Positions 30,343 to 33,816 of a DNA stretch of 33,816 nucleotides are shown piece by piece (the first letter of the stretch is position 1; the number at the start of each line of letters is the position of its first letter). The DNA is taken from positions 1 through 33,816 of the forward strand of contig WTXD01000130.1 of NCBI GenBank assembly GCA_022496205.1, in the 5' to 3' direction. The notes under the pieces were generated by a model. The model was given only the letters and a program-made list of their open reading frames with translations, made no database searches and had not been told where the DNA came from. Origin of the DNA: Gloeopeniophorella convolvens. Taxonomy: Eukaryota; Basidiomycota; Agaricomycetes; Russulales. The position numbers were made by a program, and so were the translations under genes.

Positions 30343-31652
30343 TGTCAGGACTCACTCGCGGTGTGCACGCAGAGAGGATAGCAGAGGGGTTTGGAGAGCG
30401 TCACAAGGGGGAAGACAGAAGATGAGCTGCGATGTGCAGGAGCAGAGTGGGAACACACTAACAGTGCTATTGCAGTGCTAGGTACAGATGAGAGTGCCAC
30501 AGATGGACAGTCTGAGGACCACTGGGCGATACATGGGGTCTTATATACTACTGGAGACCCCCCAGACGAATCTGGTCTAATTACTGATGGGGATTCCAGA
30601 GGGGATTCCCTATAGCCTCTCCTCTCTGATACACTTCTTAGATTCCATCGTAGAGTGGGGCTTGAGGCCCCATGTGTCACGAACACTAAGGCCTCAAGGA
30701 GGTCGAACTGCTCAGAACACTAGAGCAAATCCAGCCCTACCAGTAAATACCCTACGCGTCGCTCACAATGCGACGCGTACCACTCACATTGCGACTACAA
30801 GTCGAAATGCATCACGTGACCCTTCACCCCCATTCCTCGCCCTACTCCCTAATGGCCAATTAACCCTGGAATACCCCCAAGATCCCGGACTAGGGATCTC
30901 TCAGAATGGCCATATTACTCGTCCCAAAGTAACCAGAACCTTGATCAAGGTGAAACACTTCATGCGTCCTCTTTGGGACTCTGATCATCAAGAACTCCAT
31001 GGGGCCTCAAGCCCCACTCTACGATGGAATCTAAGAAGTGTATCAGAGAGGAGAGGTTATGGGGAATCCCCTCTGGAATTCCCATCAGTAATCAGACCAG
31101 ATTCGTCTGGGGGGTCTCCAGTAGTATATAAGACCCCCATGTATCGCCCAGTGGTCCTCAGACTGTCCATCTGTGGCACTCTCATCTGTACCTAGCACTG
31201 CAATAGCACTGTTAGTGTGTTCCCTCTCTGCTCCTGCATATCGCAGCTCATCTTCTGTCTATCCCCCTCACGCTCTCCAAACTCTGCTATCCTCTCTGCG
31301 CGCACTCCGCGAGTGAGTCCTGACACCATGGAGTTCTTGATGATCAGAGTCCCAAAGAGGAGTATGAAGTGTTTCACCTTGATCAAGGTTCTGGTTACTT
31401 TGGGACGAGTAATATGGCCATTCTGAGAGATCCCTAGTCCGGGATCTTGGGGGTATTCCAGGGTTAATTGGCCATTAGGGAGTAGGGTGAGGAATGGGGG
31501 TGAAGGGTCACGTGATGCATTTCGACTTGTAGTCGCAATGTGAGTGGTACACGTCGCATTGTGAGCGACGCGTAGGGTGTTTACTGATAGGGCTGGATTT
31601 GCTCTAGTGTTCTGAGCAGTTCGACCTCCTTGAGGCCCTAGTGTTCGTGACA
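30343..31652 (-). mobile_element. 3' LTR of the Gypsy element (LTR-C copy C4), split by another LTR-C
   Basis: LTR-C sequence at 30343-30674 and 31326-31652 in minus orientation forms one LTR. It directly follows the Gypsy polypurine tract (31653-31665) on the minus strand, so it is the 3' LTR of that element. Its left flank is GGCGG; the matching flank would be beyond the right window edge. Confidence 0.9.
30675..31325 (+). mobile_element. Solo LTR-C (copy C5) nested in the Gypsy 3' LTR, opposite orientation
   Basis: About 651 bp, TGTCACGAAC to GTCCTGACA, flanked by CCATG at 30670-30674 and 31326-31330. It is inserted into LTR-C copy C4 head-on, producing a near-palindromic pair of the same family. 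Confidence 0.94.
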
Positions 31653-31665
31653 TTATCCCCTCTTT
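31653..31665 (-). promoter_or_regulatory. Gypsy 3' polypurine tract
   Basis: The minus strand reads AAAGAGGGGATAA directly before the LTR start TG. It lies inside the end of the pol frame, encoding KEGIM. Confidence 0.85.
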
Positions 31666-33816
31666 ATAATTGTGCTGCGCCTGAAGTGCATTGATAAGTC
31701 TGTCATGAGCGAGTGATGGTGGTTGCGGCAAAGAGGGGTGTTGTTGGTGGAATGAGTGAACAGTTTCCATGGTGTGTTTCATTTCGAGTAAGGGACCCGT
31801 GAATTTTCAGAGTCAGGGTAACCTTTCCACTTGACAAGGTATTGAACGCCTCATCGGTTTCTAGTGGTTCGACTCTTGATAATTGTTTCAATCTCGTAGT
31901 GTCCTTCTTCATCGTCAATGATTTCAGGTGGGGGTGTCGAAAAGTTAGGTCCGTGAGCGGTGGTTTCTTTGTATGGGGAAATGAGTGAGTTGTGAAAGAA
32001 AGGGTGAATGTGCCAATGGTCGGGTAGTTTGAGTTTACTGGTGACTGCGTAGGAGGTGATGACTTTAAATGGTCCGTAACGTTTGGGTGCTAACTTCGCC
32101 TTTGGATGTGTTGTACGAAGGTTCTTTGCTTCTAGCCAGACAAGATCTCCTTCTTTGTACTTATGTTCTGGTCCATCAGGTCTAGTGCGTTTCATGATTT
32201 CTGCAGCGTTTTCTAAGCTCGCTTTGATTTCGGTGTGGATTTGCTCGAGTAGTATGAGACGTTGTTCGGCAGATTCGACTTTGGAACCAAGTTGTGGTGG
32301 TGGAATGAATTCGGGGAGGAAGCCATACCAGGCTAAGAAGGGTGTAATATGGGTAGCTGAGTGTTGGCGATTATTGTGTGCAAATTCCATGAACGGGATG
32401 AGGTTAACCCAGTTGTCTTGTTGATAGTTGCAGAAGACTCGTAGGTATTGTTCTAGTTCTTGGTTAACTCGTTCTGTTTCGCCGTTGGTCTGAGGGTGGT
32501 ATGCAGTACTGAGGGTGAGAGTTACTTGAAGTCGTTTCCAGACTTCTTGCATAAACTGCGATGCGAATTGTGGTCCTCTGTCAGAGATAACTTGTTTAGG
32601 AAGTTCAGTGCGCTTCCAGACATAATTGATGTAGAGGTCGGCAGTTTGTTCTAAGGTGATAGTTTTATGACAGGGAGCGATGATAGTGGCTTTGGTGAAG
32701 CGGTCAACTACAACGTAGAGTGAGTCGTATCCCTTTGAGATAGGGAGGTCGGTAATGAAGTCCATGGTGATGACTTCCCAGGGACGGTTTGGGATTTTGT
32801 TCGGATGCAGTGGAATGGGATTAGGGTGTTGTCGTTTAGTGGTTTGGCAAGTGGCACAGCCGTCAACGTAGTCTTTGACGAACTTAGATATTCTAGGCCA
32901 CCAGTACTCTTGAGAGACTAGTTCGTAAGTTTTCCATCTTCCTGGGTGGCCGGTGGCGAGTGACTCATGGTATTGTTGAACAATTTCTCGTCGTAATTTG
33001 GTGTCTTTGGGGATATAGACCTTTCCTTGATGTAAGATGAGACCGTCTTCGTAGTTCCAATCTTCTAAGCCTTTTGCTATCATACGTGGACCATTCTTCA
33101 TAATTGTTGTTAACGCTTTAGTGACTTCTTCGTCTTTGTCTTGAGATTCTCTAATGCGTCGTCGTAGGTTTTGGTCTCCAATGGTAGTGGTAGTGCCAGC
33201 GCGAGTAGCCCGAATTGCGAAAAACTTGGTGTCCAGGAGGATTTTGTTGTTGTTTTCAGTCATTATCCCCTCTTTAAGATCTGGATGGCGGGACAGATGA
33301 TCGGCGCAGTTGTAAATGCTGGGTTTATGAAGGAGAAGAACGTCGTATTGGGAAAGTTCAAGAGACCAGCGTGCTTGTCTTCGAGTGAGTTTCTGTTTTG
33401 TGGTGAAGTATGTCAGGTTGTTGTGGTCGGTCCAGATTTCAACACGGTGTTGAGCCCCTTGTAAATAGTGTCGATAGGTTTCAAGGGAACGGATAATAGC
33501 AAGGAGTTCTTTGTCGTGAATGTCGTAGTTGCGTTCTGCGTCGGTCATGGATTTAGACAGGAATGCAACTGGGTGCCAGCGATTAATTTCGTCTGGTTGC
33601 TCCAGCACAGCGCCGATGGCAAAGTCGGAGGCGTCTGTAATCAGACGAAATGGGCGAGTGTGGTCGGGGAGTGTGAGTACTGGGGCTGAGGTGAATGCGT
33701 GCTTGAGGTTGTCAAACGCTTGTTGATAGGCTGAGGACCACTGGAACGGAGTATCTTTACGTGTGAGGGTATGAAGTGGTCGTGCAATCTTAGAGAAATC
33801 CTTGATGAAACGTCTA
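31666..33816 (-). pseudogene. Ty3/Gypsy pol: RNase H, integrase and broken chromodomain (partial at right edge)
   Basis: The frame is open from the right edge to a TGA at 31851-31853 (about 655 codons). It starts in the end of reverse transcriptase (RRFIKDFSKIARPLHTL), then RNase H (LITDASDFAIGAVLEQ, DKELLAIIRSLETYRHYL, WTDHNNLTYF). Integrase has its HHCC finger (YHESLATGHPGRWKTYEL to DGCATCQTTK), catalytic motifs TMDFITDLP, SDRGPQFASQF and YHPQTNGETERVNQEL, and a GPY/F-like segment KRYGPFKVI. A chromodomain begins HYEIETIIKSR, is cut by the TGA, and continues GVQYLVKWKGYPDSEN. A second lesion follows (RVP, then a frame change to LLEMKHTMETVHSFHQ). Chromodomain Gypsy elements use this domain to target heterochromatin; here the readable protein lacks it. 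Confidence 0.92.
33261..33275 (-). promoter_or_regulatory. Internal copy of the Gypsy polypurine tract (candidate central PPT)
   Basis: The minus strand reads AAAGAGGGGATAATG, identical over 15 bases to the 3' tract plus the first two LTR bases (31665-31651). It lies between RNase H and integrase and encodes KEGIM within DLKEGIMTEN. Confidence 0.6.

Noticed and set aside
30587..31195. A 202-codon frame and its mirror frames at 9079, 12081, 26393 and 31192.
   Set aside because: They are translations of the LTR-C repeat itself and recur with every copy; nothing suggests a protein.
1..33816. CRISPR arrays, tRNA or rRNA genes.
   Set aside because: No regularly spaced direct repeats with unique spacers and no cloverleaf-like or rRNA-conserved sequence was noticed; the tRNA-Met similarity is only the primer-binding sites.

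Overview
The window looks like a transposon-packed stretch of a filamentous basidiomycete genome, most likely an Agaricomycete. The reasons are 50-65 nt GT-AG introns, several gene families that I know only as expanded families in mushroom-forming fungi (a Plavaka-type transposase C-terminus, a DUF6698-like gene, a two-gene zinc-finger cassette, small multi-pass membrane proteins), fungal Copia and chromodomain Ty3/Gypsy retrotransposons, and TTAGGG telomere-type repeats. Nearly every recognisable coding region lies on the minus strand, and most are broken. Family assignments are from memory of family motifs; no database search was possible.

Layout. 1-2815: a Copia element (Copia-1, minus), entering from the left edge and ending in a 5' LTR remnant, cut by a solo LTR (LTR-A). 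3000-3365: a membrane-protein gene fragment. 4598-4905 plus 13508-15188: one gene (gene 2) split by an 8.6 kb Copia element (Copia-2, 4906-13507, minus). Copia-2 itself holds a 2.5 kb terminal-inverted-repeat element with telomeric repeats (5610-8148), one clean solo LTR of a Gypsy family (LTR-C, 8813-9464) and a second LTR-C copy (11945-12601) whose flanks do not match. 15603-20015: a large zinc-finger gene (gene 1) that forms the cassette with gene 2. 20791-21915: a multi-pass membrane protein gene. 23284-26913: a solo LTR-C split by a very young non-autonomous LTR element (element D, 23343-26312). 27162-29381: a DUF6698-like gene with a solo Copia LTR inside one of its introns. 29620-30186: the end of a Plavaka-like transposase. 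30343-33816: a Ty3/Gypsy element running off the right edge, whose 3' LTR is split by another LTR-C.

The most striking signal is in the Copia LTRs. Three diverged LTR families (A at 1039-1564; B at 4906-5390, 13023-13507 and 28016-28500; E at 2608-2815) share one architecture just after the predicted transcription start: exon1-intron-exon2, a short spacer beginning with a GTA splice-donor-like sequence, then a second copy of exon1-exon2 with the 52-54 nt intron exactly removed, followed by the 3' end of the LTR. Exon2 is unrelated between families A and B, yet within each inspected LTR the two copies match base for base (44/44, 45/45, 41/41; one mismatch in B2). This suggests that the second copy is remade from spliced leader RNA during reverse transcription, which would be a splicing-coupled LTR life cycle that I do not recognise from described elements.

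Other points: the Copia primer-binding site matches the anticodon arm of initiator tRNA-Met and contains the gag start codon; the Gypsy element carries an internal exact copy of its 3' polypurine tract; and most premature stops look like CGA-to-TGA changes, as expected from decay at methylated CpG.
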